From Acinetobacter lwoffii (GTDB lineage Bacteria > Pseudomonadota > Gammaproteobacteria > Pseudomonadales > Moraxellaceae), in contig SPVA01000025.1 in the NCBI GenBank assembly GCA_013530545.1, positions 1-38,689 of the forward strand: DNA of 38,689 bases, in the 5' to 3' direction. Below the pieces are notes generated by a model, which did not search any database, was not told the DNA's origin, and saw only the letters and a program-made list of their open reading frames with translations. A program made the translations under genes and the position numbers. Positions 8,900 to 17,229 of the stretch are shown here, in pieces; the first letter of the stretch is position 1, and every line of letters starts with the position of its first letter.

Positions 8900-10331
8900 C
8901 TGCAAACTGCTGTAAACGCTCTGCTGCTTCACTCGACAAACGCTGCTGTTCCGCACTTATCCAGCCCAGCACAAACCAGGCCTTGGCCTGTTGTTTGACA
9001 TAAGGTCTGAATAATTCGTCTGCTACAAACAGATCGTTATAATGCCCGAGGCTTTCCTGCAAGGGTTTTAAGGCTTTTAGATAGGCTTTAACCTCTTTTT
9101 CAGGAAACAGGCTTTGTAAGAATTCTACGTTATAGCGTAGGCGTTTGACCCGTTTGCGTGTCCGATGCCGGGATTCAATATCCAGTTCTTGATAGTTCTC
9201 GGCATCCTGACAGATTTGCTGATGCAGCTTGCTCAGGCCTTTACATAAAATCTTATGAGAAGATTTGGCTTTGTTATCCGTTTTTTCTTGGCTAAAGCTG
9301 AACAGTTGCAGCATTAGTTCTACGGTAGCAGGACTTCTGAACAGCGCACTGATATCTGGCTGTTTTTGACGATGTGGGGGTAATTTTAGTAAGGGGGAAC
9401 CTGCTTTTTCTAGTTGTGGAATCAGGCTTTCTGCCAAGGCATCACGATCTCGGGTAGAACCCAGTTGCTGAAAAATATCCCGCAGCTGTTCTGGCCATTC
9501 TGGCTGTACATGTTCGGTCACGGACTGGAAAATTTTAAAGGCACTGCGCAAACGCCGAATCGCGACACGTGCCTGATGCACATGATCACTATTATAATTC
9601 TCGGCAGCAATTGCAGTAGCATTGGGGAAAAGATGAGTCAGGCAATTGGCAACAATCTTTTGCAAAATCGTACTGATCTGATCTTTCTGTTCAAGCACTA
9701 AGGGAAGCTGATGCTGAACCGGCAGATTCTCTTCGCCATGTAATAAGGCATAACCGCGTTCCGATTTGCTCCGTGTATCCAGCCACAAAGCATAACACTG
9801 AACCCAGGGCTGAATGAAATCAATCAATTCACTCAGCTGGCCGGATTTAAGCTCAAATTCGACTTCATAAATATCGATGGCTTGATCATTGTGTCGAATT
9901 TCTCCGACATCAAAGGCAATTTCAATCTGACTGTCCAGATGACTTTCTGTCAGGACATAGCGTACGACATCAGTTTCAAATTGTAAAATGAGTGGTGTCT
10001 CTAAATCACCGAGCGCCTGTTTTAGGATTTTTTTCGCCGGTTTATGTTTGCGATATAACTGAAAATCACAATGTTCCGGAGGACTTTTTAATTCATGCTC
10101 AAGTTCAAAACGTTCAAATTGTTGTTCAGTCGCTGCTTTCAGGGTTTGAATCCATTGCTGGTCTTCCAGACGTTGCCGCAGGGCAATCTGATGTTGTTGT
10201 AATTGTTGCGCTTCAGTATCAAAGTAGCGTGCACACAGACGATGCCGAGTCGGCTGAAGTTTCTGAATGTCCTGTTCAAATTGTACACGAGACTGTGGCG
10301 GAATCTGGAATTTGAGTTCTATTTCTGCCAT
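8877..10331 (-). CDS. CYTH and CHAD domain protein (triphosphatase-like)
   Basis: A 484-residue protein with an N-terminal CYTH domain (about 1-205) and a C-terminal CHAD domain (about 220-480). The ExExK signature EIELK (residues 3-7) and tunnel residues such as RQRLE, KAATE and EVEFELKSG indicate a triphosphate-tunnel metalloenzyme, probably an inorganic triphosphatase as in E. coli YgiF. The CHAD domain keeps both conserved basic helices: HQARVAIRRLR at about 252-262 and HRTRKRVKRLRY at about 389-400. CHAD domains are thought to bind polyphosphate. The start has an ideal GGAGGA site 8 nt upstream. A paralogue lies directly upstream. Confidence 0.9.
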   Translation of the reverse strand: MAEIELKFQIPPQSRVQFEQDIQKLQPTRHRLCARYFDTEAQQLQQHQIALRQRLEDQQWIQTLKAATEQQFERFELEHELKSPPEHCDFQLYRKHKPAKKILKQALGDLETPLILQFETDVVRYVLTESHLDSQIEIAFDVGEIRHNDQAIDIYEVEFELKSGQLSELIDFIQPWVQCYALWLDTRSKSERGYALLHGEENLPVQHQLPLVLEQKDQISTILQKIVANCLTHLFPNATAIAAENYNSDHVHQARVAIRRLRSAFKIFQSVTEHVQPEWPEQLRDIFQQLGSTRDRDALAESLIPQLEKAGSPLLKLPPHRQKQPDISALFRSPATVELMLQLFSFSQEKTDNKAKSSHKILCKGLSKLHQQICQDAENYQELDIESRHRTRKRVKRLRYNVEFLQSLFPEKEVKAYLKALKPLQESLGHYNDLFVADELFRPYVKQQAKAWFVLGWISAEQQRLSSEAAERLQQFAENTKPFW

Positions 10332-10413
10332 CGGGTCATTCCTCCGCGATGTGGGTTTTATAGATTAATATAGCCCAAAGATCGGCAGGGGTGTGATGTG
10401 CTTCTGCAACAAA

Positions 10414-10446
10414 AAAGCACGCCAGAGAAGGCGTGCTTTGAGTTTT
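10414..10446 (-). terminator. Terminator between the two CYTH-CHAD genes
   Basis: A 10-bp stem AAAGCACGCC / GGCGTGCTTT with a 6-nt loop is followed on the - strand by a T run. It ends transcription of the upstream paralogue, so the downstream gene at 10331 probably has its own promoter in the remaining gap of about 80 bp. Confidence 0.85.
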
Positions 10447-10471
10447 TCTTGTGATATTTATTTCAATATGT

Positions 10472-11929
10472 TTATTTCAGGAATTTACGACTGACCAAGA
10501 ACTGTTCGGTCGCTTCAAGCAGTTTCTGCGCATAGACTTCCTGCTTGGCGGTCAGCCAGCCCAGCACAAACCAGTCACTTGCTTCCAGCTCGGTCTGCTG
10601 AATATAAACTGCAGAAGAGGCCAAAGTTTGATATTCACTGGCTGCCAGTTGAGCATCGTTCAGCGCTTTGCTGTATTTCTGCAAATTTTTGACATCATAG
10701 ATCGTGGTTAAAATCGGAAAGCTGAATTTGAGCTCCTGAATCCGGCCCGACAATTGATCCAGACTTTCAAAATCAGTGATATCGGTCTGGTTCATTTGTT
10801 CCTGCAAAGCTTTATATTGCTGTTGCAAGGTAGTTTGAGCAGCAGTTTTCAAGTCCAGCGAGGCATGCTCATTTTCATTTAAACTGAACATCAGTAATTC
10901 CAGATAATGATGCACATTCTGGGTAGATTTGACCAGATTACCGAGTTTCTCCTGCGCATACAGAATATCTTTGCTCAGGTTTTCTGCCGTGGTGGGATTT
11001 TGCAGGAAGCCGGCCAAGCTGTTTTGCATATGCTGTAAATGTTGCAAATGTTCAAATTGCTGCTTAAAGGCCGCCAGTTGATGTGCCCATTTGTCCGAAA
11101 GCTGTGGATGCCAGTCTTTGAAGAGCAGCAAGGTCAGATATAAGTGATCCAGTGCCAGTCGTGCCTGATCAATATGTTCCTGCTCTGCAACCTGAGCTGC
11201 AATCGCCGCGATATTCGGCAATAAATGCTGCATCTGCTGTGCAATCAGACTGTACATGGTTTTACTGGCGCTGTCTTTTTTGCTGATCTGAAATTCTTTG
11301 CTAAGGGTCGCAGGACTGACGCGCTGTGAAGTGGCCAATAGATTGCCTATTTCAGCCTTGCTGCGTACATCGAGCCAGAGCTGGTATTTCTTGACCCATT
11401 CAAAACTAAACGCCAGTAGATGTTGAATTGAACCATTTTTTAGTTCGAACTCGACTTCATGTACTTCTTGCTCGGCCTCCTGTGTGCGGATCTGTCCAAT
11501 ATCCAGGCTGACTTCGATCTGGGTATCTTCATAGTCAATCACCCTTAACGTACGGGAAATATCGGTTTCAAACTGGAGTTGGAGCTGGTCGAACTGATTG
11601 CCGAGCGCATTGCTGAGAATTGCCCCGGCTTCTGGAAATTCCTTATAAATATCTAAATCCAGTTCAGGAGATGCGGTTAATTCCCCTAGATCATGATTAT
11701 GTTCAAAGCGTTCGATATGACTTTTTCCGGCCGCTTTTAGGGTTTGAACCCAACGTGTACCTTCCAGACGCTGACGCAGTGCTACCCCATGCCGGGCCAG
11801 TTGACGGTCGACCGTATCATAATATTTGGCTTGAAGCTGGATCTGTTGAGACTTTTTCGGATCAAGTGCCTTGAGCAGCGCAGTGCGTCTTGCCGCAGGA
11901 ATCTGGAACTTGAGTTCAACTTCAACCAT
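10472..11929 (-). CDS. CYTH domain protein with degenerate CHAD half
   Basis: A second CYTH protein, about 485 residues, paralogous to the neighbour at 8877. The CYTH half is intact: VEVELKF gives ExExK, and RQRLEGTRW, KAAGKSHIERFEH and EVEFELKNGS follow. The C-terminal half aligns in length and layout with CHAD but has lost the basic signature helices: the first reads DQARLALDHLYLTL instead of HQARVAIRRLR, and the second has no HxxR..KRLRY. It is therefore probably a triphosphatase with a non-polyphosphate-binding helical tail. The start is placed at ATG 11929, which has AGGA 8 nt upstream and gives MVEVELKF like its paralogue, rather than ATG 11938 that abuts the AGG. Confidence 0.85.
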   Translation of the reverse strand: MVEVELKFQIPAARRTALLKALDPKKSQQIQLQAKYYDTVDRQLARHGVALRQRLEGTRWVQTLKAAGKSHIERFEHNHDLGELTASPELDLDIYKEFPEAGAILSNALGNQFDQLQLQFETDISRTLRVIDYEDTQIEVSLDIGQIRTQEAEQEVHEVEFELKNGSIQHLLAFSFEWVKKYQLWLDVRSKAEIGNLLATSQRVSPATLSKEFQISKKDSASKTMYSLIAQQMQHLLPNIAAIAAQVAEQEHIDQARLALDHLYLTLLLFKDWHPQLSDKWAHQLAAFKQQFEHLQHLQHMQNSLAGFLQNPTTAENLSKDILYAQEKLGNLVKSTQNVHHYLELLMFSLNENEHASLDLKTAAQTTLQQQYKALQEQMNQTDITDFESLDQLSGRIQELKFSFPILTTIYDVKNLQKYSKALNDAQLAASEYQTLASSAVYIQQTELEASDWFVLGWLTAKQEVYAQKLLEATEQFLVSRKFLK

Positions 11930-11938
11930 GATGATCAT

Positions 11939-12258
11939 CCTATCTGTTCAGTGCAATTAAGTACTGAATCTTCACTTGAATAAGGTTTTAAAATGAGGCG
12001 GACAGCAGCCGCAATTATATTTTTAGATTTGTGCGCAGCAGATTGTAACCAAAATCAAAATGCATGTAAGACTTGACTGAGCATAAAAAGCTTAAACAGA
12101 AGTTTGAAACTTAGATTTCATCGGTTCATTTTAGGCTAAAACGATCGGATTCAGGCCTTCACGGGGATGTGCAAGATGCATTGAAGCGCGCATCAAAAGG
12201 CTGTTATTTGGCTAAAATATACGCTAAGGTAAAACAAAAAACGTCAGGATGATGATAG
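11939..12258. other. Divergent intergenic region, no gene seen
   Basis: About 320 bp separating two divergent genes. It must contain both promoters. No ORF, tRNA, strong hairpin or repeat is evident. The DUF962-like gene has AGGATGATG upstream of its ATG. Confidence 0.5.
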
Positions 12259-12642
12259 ATGAATGTACAAGTACAACCAGAAAGTAAGAATGAGGTGATG
12301 GTTCAGCCCCAGATGCCGATTAAGAACTATCATGAATTTTATCGCTTCTATTTGACTGAGCATCGGCATATTATTAGCCGCCGTCTGCACGTGGCCGGCA
12401 GTAGCATCGGTTTATACTGTTTTGCCAAAGCCATTCGTCAAGGCAAGCCGCGATATTTTGCATATGGTTTACTCTCGGGCTATGCCTGTGCCTGGGTCGG
12501 TCATTTTATCTTTGAGCGCAATAAACCAGCCAGCTTCAAACAGCCTGTATATAGCTTTATCTCGGACTGGCGCATGTTTGCCGATGTCCTGCGTGGTAAT
12601 ATCAGTCTGATCGACCTTAAATACGATAAAATTTCCCGTTAA
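12259..12642 (+). CDS. DUF962/Mpo1-like membrane protein
   Basis: A 127-residue protein with the two conserved blocks of the DUF962 (Mpo1-like) family: FYRFYLTEHRH..SRRLHVAG at about 27-47, and WVGHFIFERNKPASFK at about 79-94, the latter also including the conserved His82 and Asn88. Yeast Mpo1 is an Fe(II)-dependent dioxygenase of 2-hydroxy fatty acids, and the conserved His residues fit a metal site. A hydrophobic stretch lies around 66-85. The bacterial substrate is unknown. AGGA lies about 9 nt upstream of the ATG. It is monocistronic, with a terminator about 150 bp downstream. Confidence 0.8.
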   Translation: MNVQVQPESKNEVMVQPQMPIKNYHEFYRFYLTEHRHIISRRLHVAGSSIGLYCFAKAIRQGKPRYFAYGLLSGYACAWVGHFIFERNKPASFKQPVYSFISDWRMFADVLRGNISLIDLKYDKISR

Positions 12643-12793
12643 GCCAGAATGACTTTTATCGGAATGTGCCCACTTAAAGCATGAAATTTCGATAAAAGCC
12701 TTGCAAGTCTAGAATTATTATTCTAATAATTATGGTATTGCAGATTAGGTTTTTTGATCAACCATTATATTTTAATTAATACATCAGTTTTCC

Positions 12794-12826
12794 AAGCCTG
12801 GAGCGACCTTCTCCGGGCTTTTTTTA
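12794..12826 (+). terminator. Intrinsic terminator
   Basis: The stem AAGCCTGGAG / CTCCGGGCTT with one G-U pair and a 7-nt loop is followed by seven T. It is about 150 bp after the DUF962 stop codon, so the DUF962 mRNA has a long 3' UTR or a separate small RNA ends here. Confidence 0.8.
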
Positions 12827-12921
12827 TGCCTGTTTGCTACCAATAAATGTTCAAGATTTTGCTCATGCTATTGTGTAAATATTCATAGAAGAATTCATGT
12901 GGATTTGTGCTGAAAGTAAAA

Positions 12922-12981
12922 GATCCTTTCTGGCTTTGAAACGTTTTCCCACAAACGAATGACTCAAAACCAGAAAGGATC
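12922..12981. repeat. Long nested inverted repeat
   Basis: Outer arms at 12922-12939 (GATCCTTTCTGGCTTTGA) and 12964-12981 pair at 17 of 18 positions. Inside, CGTTT (12942-12946) pairs with AAACG (12953-12957) around a TCCCAC loop. There is no U-tract, so it is not a standard terminator. Confidence 0.8.
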
Positions 12982-13062
12982 GGGTATTACAAACACAGGT
13001 ATTTATTTTTCTGTTTATTTTCTGTGTCTAAGGCTATTTAAGACGCTTCGCGCCGATTGGGC

Positions 13063-13285
13063 TATCCCTGAAAATGGGTATTTTTAATATTAATTAATTT
13101 GAGTACGCTTGAGCCAGGCGAAAAAAAGACAAAAAAATCGCTCTTAGAATTTTGCAACTTCTCCACCAAGTTATCTGCAAAATCCTAAAAGCGTTTGTCG
13201 GAGGGCGTAAGCATTAACACGTTATAATTATTGTTATAAGGCGATTAAAACGCAGATTTGAAAGTCCGTATATCCCTGAAAATGG
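13063..13285 (+). repeat. Direct repeat, two copies of TATCCCTGAAAATGG
   Basis: Identical 15-mers occur at 13063-13077 and 13271-13285, 208 bp apart. Both are followed by AT-rich sequence with partial similarity. They flank the hairpin at 13139-13193. Confidence 0.75.
13139..13193. repeat. Second long nested inverted repeat
   Basis: Outer arms 13139-13156 and 13176-13193 pair at 16 of 18 positions. An inner AACTT / AAGTT stem closes a CTCCACC loop. The layout resembles the hairpin at 12922-12981 although the arm sequences differ. Confidence 0.8.
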
Positions 13286-13388
13286 TGATATTTGAGATTT
13301 AATTGACAAATTGCGCTAAAAAACTGCAAATCTGTTGCTGCCCAGTCTTAGAAACAGCAAGATGGCGGCAATTAAACCGAGTTATGCC

Positions 13389-13394
13389 TATAAT
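13389..13394 (+). promoter_or_regulatory. Probable -10 box of thiE
   Basis: A consensus TATAAT lies so that transcription would begin near 13401, leaving a leader of about 22 nt to ATG 13423. No good -35 hexamer is visible at 16-18 bp. The position argues against the GTG start at 13411. Confidence 0.5.
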
Positions 13395-13422
13395 AGAGCC
13401 ATCCTAGCAAGTGGCGAGCAAG

Positions 13423-14043
13423 ATGCGCGGTTTATATTTAATTACCAATGATGATCCATTAGAGCTTTTATTGGCGAAGTTGGAAGGTGCAATGGCCAAT
13501 GGTGGTGTTGCGGTCTTGCAATATCGCCGTAAAAAAGTGGCGAAAGAAGATCAAATTTACGAAATCGAGTACATGAAAGCCATGTGTGCTGAATATGGCG
13601 TACCTTTCGTGATTAACGATGATCTGGAAATGGCGGTTAAATACGGCGTGGGTGTGCATTTAGGCCAGGATGATGGTTCGATTGTCGACGCTGTTGCGCG
13701 TTTGCCTAAAGGCGTGTTGATTGGCCGTAGCTGTAATAACTCACTTGAGCTGGCTAAACAGGCCATTGCCGATGGTGCGAATTATGTGGCATTTGGAGCA
13801 ATTTATGCGACTGATAGTAAACCTGAAGCGGGTAATATTGGTCTTGAAACCTTAAAACTGGCCAAAGAAAAATTGAACGTGCCTCTCTGTGCCATTGGTG
13901 GTTTAACGGTTGAAAATTCAAAGGATGTCATTGAGTCAGGTGCGGATTATTGCGCGGTGATTAGTGATATATTGGGACTTCCTATGAATGCCATTCCTGA
14001 ACGTTTAGATGAATGGTCTGCGCTTTTTCAAGCTATAGCATAA
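13423..14043 (+). CDS. thiE: Thiamine phosphate synthase
   Basis: A TIM-barrel enzyme that joins hydroxymethylpyrimidine diphosphate and thiazole phosphate to give thiamine monophosphate. The protein opens MRGLYLITNDD and has QYRRKK at the position of the pyrimidine-pyrophosphate contacts, FVINDD, GVHLGQDDG, VAFGAIYATDSKPEAG and CAIGGLTVEN, all typical ThiE strand-loop motifs. About 206 residues from ATG 13423; a GTG at 13411 would add four residues but sits almost at the predicted transcription start. It is followed 38 bp later by hemL on the same strand, so the two may be co-transcribed. Confidence 0.9.
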   Translation: MRGLYLITNDDPLELLLAKLEGAMANGGVAVLQYRRKKVAKEDQIYEIEYMKAMCAEYGVPFVINDDLEMAVKYGVGVHLGQDDGSIVDAVARLPKGVLIGRSCNNSLELAKQAIADGANYVAFGAIYATDSKPEAGNIGLETLKLAKEKLNVPLCAIGGLTVENSKDVIESGADYCAVISDILGLPMNAIPERLDEWSALFQAIA

Positions 14044-14081
14044 AATTTTTTGATTGATTTAATTTTGAGTCGAGTGCCTTC

Positions 14082-15392
14082 ATGAGCTTATCTCCAAAGC
14101 AAGAACAATTGTTCAAACAAGCCAATAAACATATCCCGGGTGGCGTCAATTCACCTGTACGCGCATTTAATAGTGTCGGTGGGACGCCGGTCTTTATCGA
14201 AAAAGCCCAAGGTGCGTATCTGTATGATGTCGATGGCAAACGTTATGTGGACTATGTAGGTTCATGGGGGCCGATGATTTTGGGTCATGCGCATCCAGCG
14301 ATTATTAAAGCGGTTCAGGATGCCGCAGTAGACGGTTTGAGCTTTGGTGCGCCCACAGTTCATGAAACCACACTGGCAGACATTATCTGCGAGATCATGC
14401 CATCGATTGAGCTGGTTCGTATGACCAACTCGGGTACAGAAGCGACCATGACCGCGATTCGTTTAGCGCGTGGTTATACTGGCCGTGACAAGATTGTAAA
14501 ATTTGAAGGCTGTTATCACGGTCATTCGGATTCATTATTGGTAAAAGCCGGTTCAGGTTTATTGACCAGTGGTGAAGGGGAAGCGACGTCTGCAGGCGTG
14601 CCAGCGGATTTTGCAAAACATACGCTGACACTTCCATATAACGACATCGCGACTTTAAAAGAATGCTTTGCCAAATTTGGTTCGGAAATTGCCGGCGTGA
14701 TTGTTGAGCCAGTCGCAGGCAACATGAACTTGGTGAAACCAATTGACGGTTTCCTGCAAGCGATTCGTGATGTCTGTGATGAACATGGTTCAGTGTTTAT
14801 CATTGATGAAGTAATGACCGGTTTCCGTGTCGGTTTGGGTGGTGCGCAAGCACATTATGGCGTTACTCCGGATTTAACCACTTTAGGTAAAATCATTGGT
14901 GCAGGTCTGCCAGTGGGCGCTTTTGGTGGTAAGCGTGAAGTGATGGAATGTATTGCACCATTGGGTAAGGTATACCAAGCAGGTACATTGTCGGGTAATC
15001 CACTGGCAATGCGTGCCGGTATCGAGATGTTCAAGCATTTACGTACCGAAGGTTTTTATGAAAAATTAACCGCACAACTCGAAAAATTGCTCGCCGGTTT
15101 ACAAACTGCTGCTGATGAAGCAGGCATTCCATTCAAGACCCAACAAGTGGGCGGTATGTTTGGTCTTTACTTTACCGATCAGGAAGATATTACTAGCTTC
15201 GACTCTATGCTGAAATGCGATGTCGATGCGTTCCGTAAATTCTTCCATGGCATGTTAAATCGTGGCGTAAACCTTGCACCATCTGCTTTTGAAGCAGGAT
15301 TTATTTCTGCTGCGCATAGTGATGAAGATATTGCTTACACGATTCAAGCGGCTAAAGAAACTTTTGCTGAGATGAAAGCACCCTCTCCTTAA
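14082..15392 (+). CDS. hemL: Glutamate-1-semialdehyde 2,1-aminomutase
   Basis: A PLP-dependent class III aminotransferase-fold enzyme that converts glutamate-1-semialdehyde to 5-aminolevulinate in the C5 pathway of tetrapyrrole synthesis. The 436-residue length is normal. Key motifs: [12 protein letters not shown] at the N-terminus, [10 protein letters not shown] (PLP phosphate), [20 protein letters not shown] with Asp242, and [12 protein letters not shown] with the Schiff-base Lys270. It lies 38 bp after thiE. The last codons and the stop codon are built into a terminator-like hairpin. Confidence 0.96.
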   Translation: MSLSPKQEQLFKQANKHIPGGVNSPVRAFNSVGGTPVFIEKAQGAYLYDVDGKRYVDYVGSWGPMILGHAHPAIIKAVQDAAVDGLSFGAPTVHETTLADIICEIMPSIELVRMTNSGTEATMTAIRLARGYTGRDKIVKFEGCYHGHSDSLLVKAGSGLLTSGEGEATSAGVPADFAKHTLTLPYNDIATLKECFAKFGSEIAGVIVEPVAGNMNLVKPIDGFLQAIRDVCDEHGSVFIIDEVMTGFRVGLGGAQAHYGVTPDLTTLGKIIGAGLPVGAFGGKREVMECIAPLGKVYQAGTLSGNPLAMRAGIEMFKHLRTEGFYEKLTAQLEKLLAGLQTAADEAGIPFKTQQVGGMFGLYFTDQEDITSFDSMLKCDVDAFRKFFHGMLNRGVNLAPSAFEAGFISAAHSDEDIAYTIQAAKETFAEMKAPSP

Positions 15393-15406
15393 AGGAGAGG
15401 GCTTTC
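15374..15406 (+). terminator. Hairpin containing the hemL stop codon
   Basis: CCCTCTCC pairs with GGAGAGGG around a short loop holding the TAA, extended outward by GAAAG / CTTTC after a 2-nt bulge. Only a broken T-tract follows, so it may act as an mRNA-stabilising 3' end as much as a terminator. Confidence 0.6.
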
Positions 15407-15510
15407 ATCTATCGAATAGAAATGAAAATTTAAAGACTTCCTCCAGTATTCTTGCGCTATATATGGCTCAGGCTTAGGGGGAATTACATTTAAAATTAGA
15501 GATCATTTTC

Positions 15511-15927
15511 ATGCAAACCAAACATTATTTGACTTTAAGCGATGCGGAATTTTTATTAGATCAAGCCCATCAATATGCCATTCAGAACAGTTTTAATGTC
15601 AGTATTGCAGTCGTAGATGAAACGGGTAATTTGCTTGCGATGAAACGTATGGATGGTGCAGCACCGATGACTGCAAATCTGGCCATCGAAAAAGCCAGAT
15701 GTTCTGCAATGGGTCGCCATCCATCCAAGCTGTTTGAGGATATTATCAAAGGCGGACAGATGGGTTTTCTGACCATGGAAAGTTTCTCAGGAATGCTGGA
15801 AGGTGGTGAACCGATTATGTATCAAGGGCAGTTGGTAGGTGCAATGGGCGTGTCAGGTGTAAAGTCGTTTGAAGATGCGGAGATTGCACAGGTAGCGATT
15901 GAGAAGTTTTTGGCGCAGCAAAGCTAA
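15511..15927 (+). CDS. GlcG/HbpS family protein (heme-binding-like)
   Basis: A 138-residue protein of the GlcG/HbpS (DUF336) family. It has the N-terminal LTLSDAEFLLDQAHQYAI, then SIAVVDETGNLLAMKRMDGA, IEKARCSA and the C-terminal GAMGVSGVKSFEDAEIAQVAI, all family hallmarks. HbpS of Streptomyces binds heme; GlcG is encoded with glycolate oxidase in E. coli. There are no glycolate genes here, but hemL is just upstream, which makes a heme or tetrapyrrole link tempting though unproven. No signal peptide is seen. A strong terminator follows at 16012. Confidence 0.85.
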   Translation: MQTKHYLTLSDAEFLLDQAHQYAIQNSFNVSIAVVDETGNLLAMKRMDGAAPMTANLAIEKARCSAMGRHPSKLFEDIIKGGQMGFLTMESFSGMLEGGEPIMYQGQLVGAMGVSGVKSFEDAEIAQVAIEKFLAQQS

Positions 15928-16011
15928 TCTAAAATAGAAATTGATCAGCTCAATTTAATAAAATCATCCAAAGATGTTCCAAAATGAAGCGTGGAATGTG
16001 AAATGTCAGCT

Positions 16012-16043
16012 AAAAAGCCCAATCGCTAATGATTGGGCTTTTT
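16012..16043. terminator. Strong bidirectional-type terminator
   Basis: The 13-bp stem AAAAAGCCCAATC / GATTGGGCTTTTT with a 6-nt loop closes the GlcG-like gene transcript. It marks the edge of the AT-rich segment that follows. Confidence 0.88.
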
Positions 16044-16159
16044 ACACCAATATAAGAGTTTGTTTTAAAATGAAATTTACAGAGGATTTCATATAACATG
16101 TATTATATTAATTTTAGGAAAACTTAATTTTCAAATGCGACAGAAGCAGTCATCGCTCG

Positions 16160-16188
16160 TAGACACTCGCTCAATTCTTATCTATAAC
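16160..16188 (+). promoter_or_regulatory. Predicted sigma-70 promoter of the HEPN-like gene
   Basis: TAGACA (16160-16165) and TATAAC (16183-16188) are separated by exactly 17 bp. A strong GAAGGAA ribosome binding site at 16206-16212 lies 5 nt before the ATG at 16218. Confidence 0.6.
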
Positions 16189-16217
16189 TATAAAAAAATG
16201 ATTTTGAAGGAATTTTT

Positions 16218-17048
16218 ATGAACGTAGCTTTAGTAAATTTACAAATGGTATGTGTTCATGTTGTGAACAGCTACTCTAAATCTGAGACAGGTTTCGGCTC
16301 TTACAAAATTCCAGATATTAGGTGCTCAAAACCCTTAATTTATAATGTTAAAAAAAACGATCAATTGGTTTTTTTACAGAGAATGTTAGATTTAAAAATT
16401 GATAATAAAGAGATCAATTTATCGCTTCCTAATGAGATCGGACTATCATTGAATATATTTACTAAAGCTAGAGATGAAGCTGAAAATCTACTAGAAAAAC
16501 TTAAAAAAGATATGGAAAAGAATAAAGATTTTTATAGTGAAAATGTCTCGTTATTTTATGACTATATTGAACAAATACAAATAGCATCTGTTTTTTCTTA
16601 TAAAGCAGTTGAAGCATTTTGCAACGCCACAATCCCTAATGACTTCGTTTATAAAAAAACAAACTCAAAAGGTATTCAAGAAGTCTATGAAATTTCTCAA
16701 ATTGAAAAATGGATACCAACTTCAGAAAAACTCACTGAAATTATTCCAAATATTTTGAACTGTGAATCACCTAAGCAAATCAAGTATTGGTCAATGTTTA
16801 AAGAATTAGAAACCCTTAGAAATGAAATTATTCATTCAAAAAAGAAAAATAGCATTGAAAATACAAAAAAAATGTTATCAAATAACGTATTAGATATTCT
16901 TAATTCAAGCATTTATATTCTTAACCACTTTATTCAAAACGATATATCGAATGAGGTTTTTCCATTAGGTTTTTTAGATAAGAAGTGGCGAATTTATGAA
17001 ATTGATGACCCGAAGAAAATTTTTGAGTGGACTCATTGGGCAGAGTGA
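16218..17048 (+). CDS. AT-rich HEPN-like protein, possible RNase/defence gene
   Basis: A 276-residue protein without a named family that I can recall. A central helical region has AVEAFCNATIP (about 130-140), followed after SPKQIKYW (about 184-191) by LETLRNEIIHSKKK, where Arg201 and His206 form the R-x4-H motif of HEPN domains. In HEPN ribonucleases this motif is catalytic. The E-x3-N then Kx..R-x4-H layout resembles several uncurated HEPN families found in phage-defence and toxin contexts. The gene is much more AT-rich than its neighbours, has its own promoter and strong RBS, and has no adjacent antitoxin-like gene. HEPN identity is an inference from motifs; nuclease activity is untested. 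Confidence 0.6.
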   Translation: MNVALVNLQMVCVHVVNSYSKSETGFGSYKIPDIRCSKPLIYNVKKNDQLVFLQRMLDLKIDNKEINLSLPNEIGLSLNIFTKARDEAENLLEKLKKDMEKNKDFYSENVSLFYDYIEQIQIASVFSYKAVEAFCNATIPNDFVYKKTNSKGIQEVYEISQIEKWIPTSEKLTEIIPNILNCESPKQIKYWSMFKELETLRNEIIHSKKKNSIENTKKMLSNNVLDILNSSIYILNHFIQNDISNEVFPLGFLDKKWRIYEIDDPKKIFEWTHWAE

Positions 17049-17229
17049 TTTTTAGTGCCTCAGATACTCCTCTTTTGCTTATTTTAGTTTTAGCATTTAG
17101 TCCTTATTTGGCTAAATCACCCTATTTTTAGGATAGTCGCGTTAATCAACTCTAGGCATATTTAATATAATGGCGATTATACGAAATTAGAACAATAATC
17201 ATCTGTGAAATCAAAGTGTTTTTCAAATA

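Larger units (their letters stand above)
12643..13422. other. Hairpin-rich intergenic region upstream of thiE
   Basis: About 770 bp with no convincing ORF. It contains the terminator at 12794, a long nested hairpin at 12922-12981, a second at 13139-13193, a direct repeat TATCCCTGAAAATGG at 13063 and 13271, an inverted pair CAGATTTG/CAAATCTG (13253 and 13327), a TTATAA-N6-TTATAA palindrome at 13222-13239, and the thiE promoter. I see no TPP riboswitch core motif. Confidence 0.65.

Noticed and set aside
12643..13400. CRISPR array
   Set aside because: The repeats are only a 15-mer pair and hairpins; there is no regular repeat-spacer pattern and no cas gene.
13261..13422. TPP riboswitch before thiE
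   Set aside because: The conserved CTGAGA and ACCTGAT-type core motifs are absent, and the predicted thiE leader is only about 22 nt.
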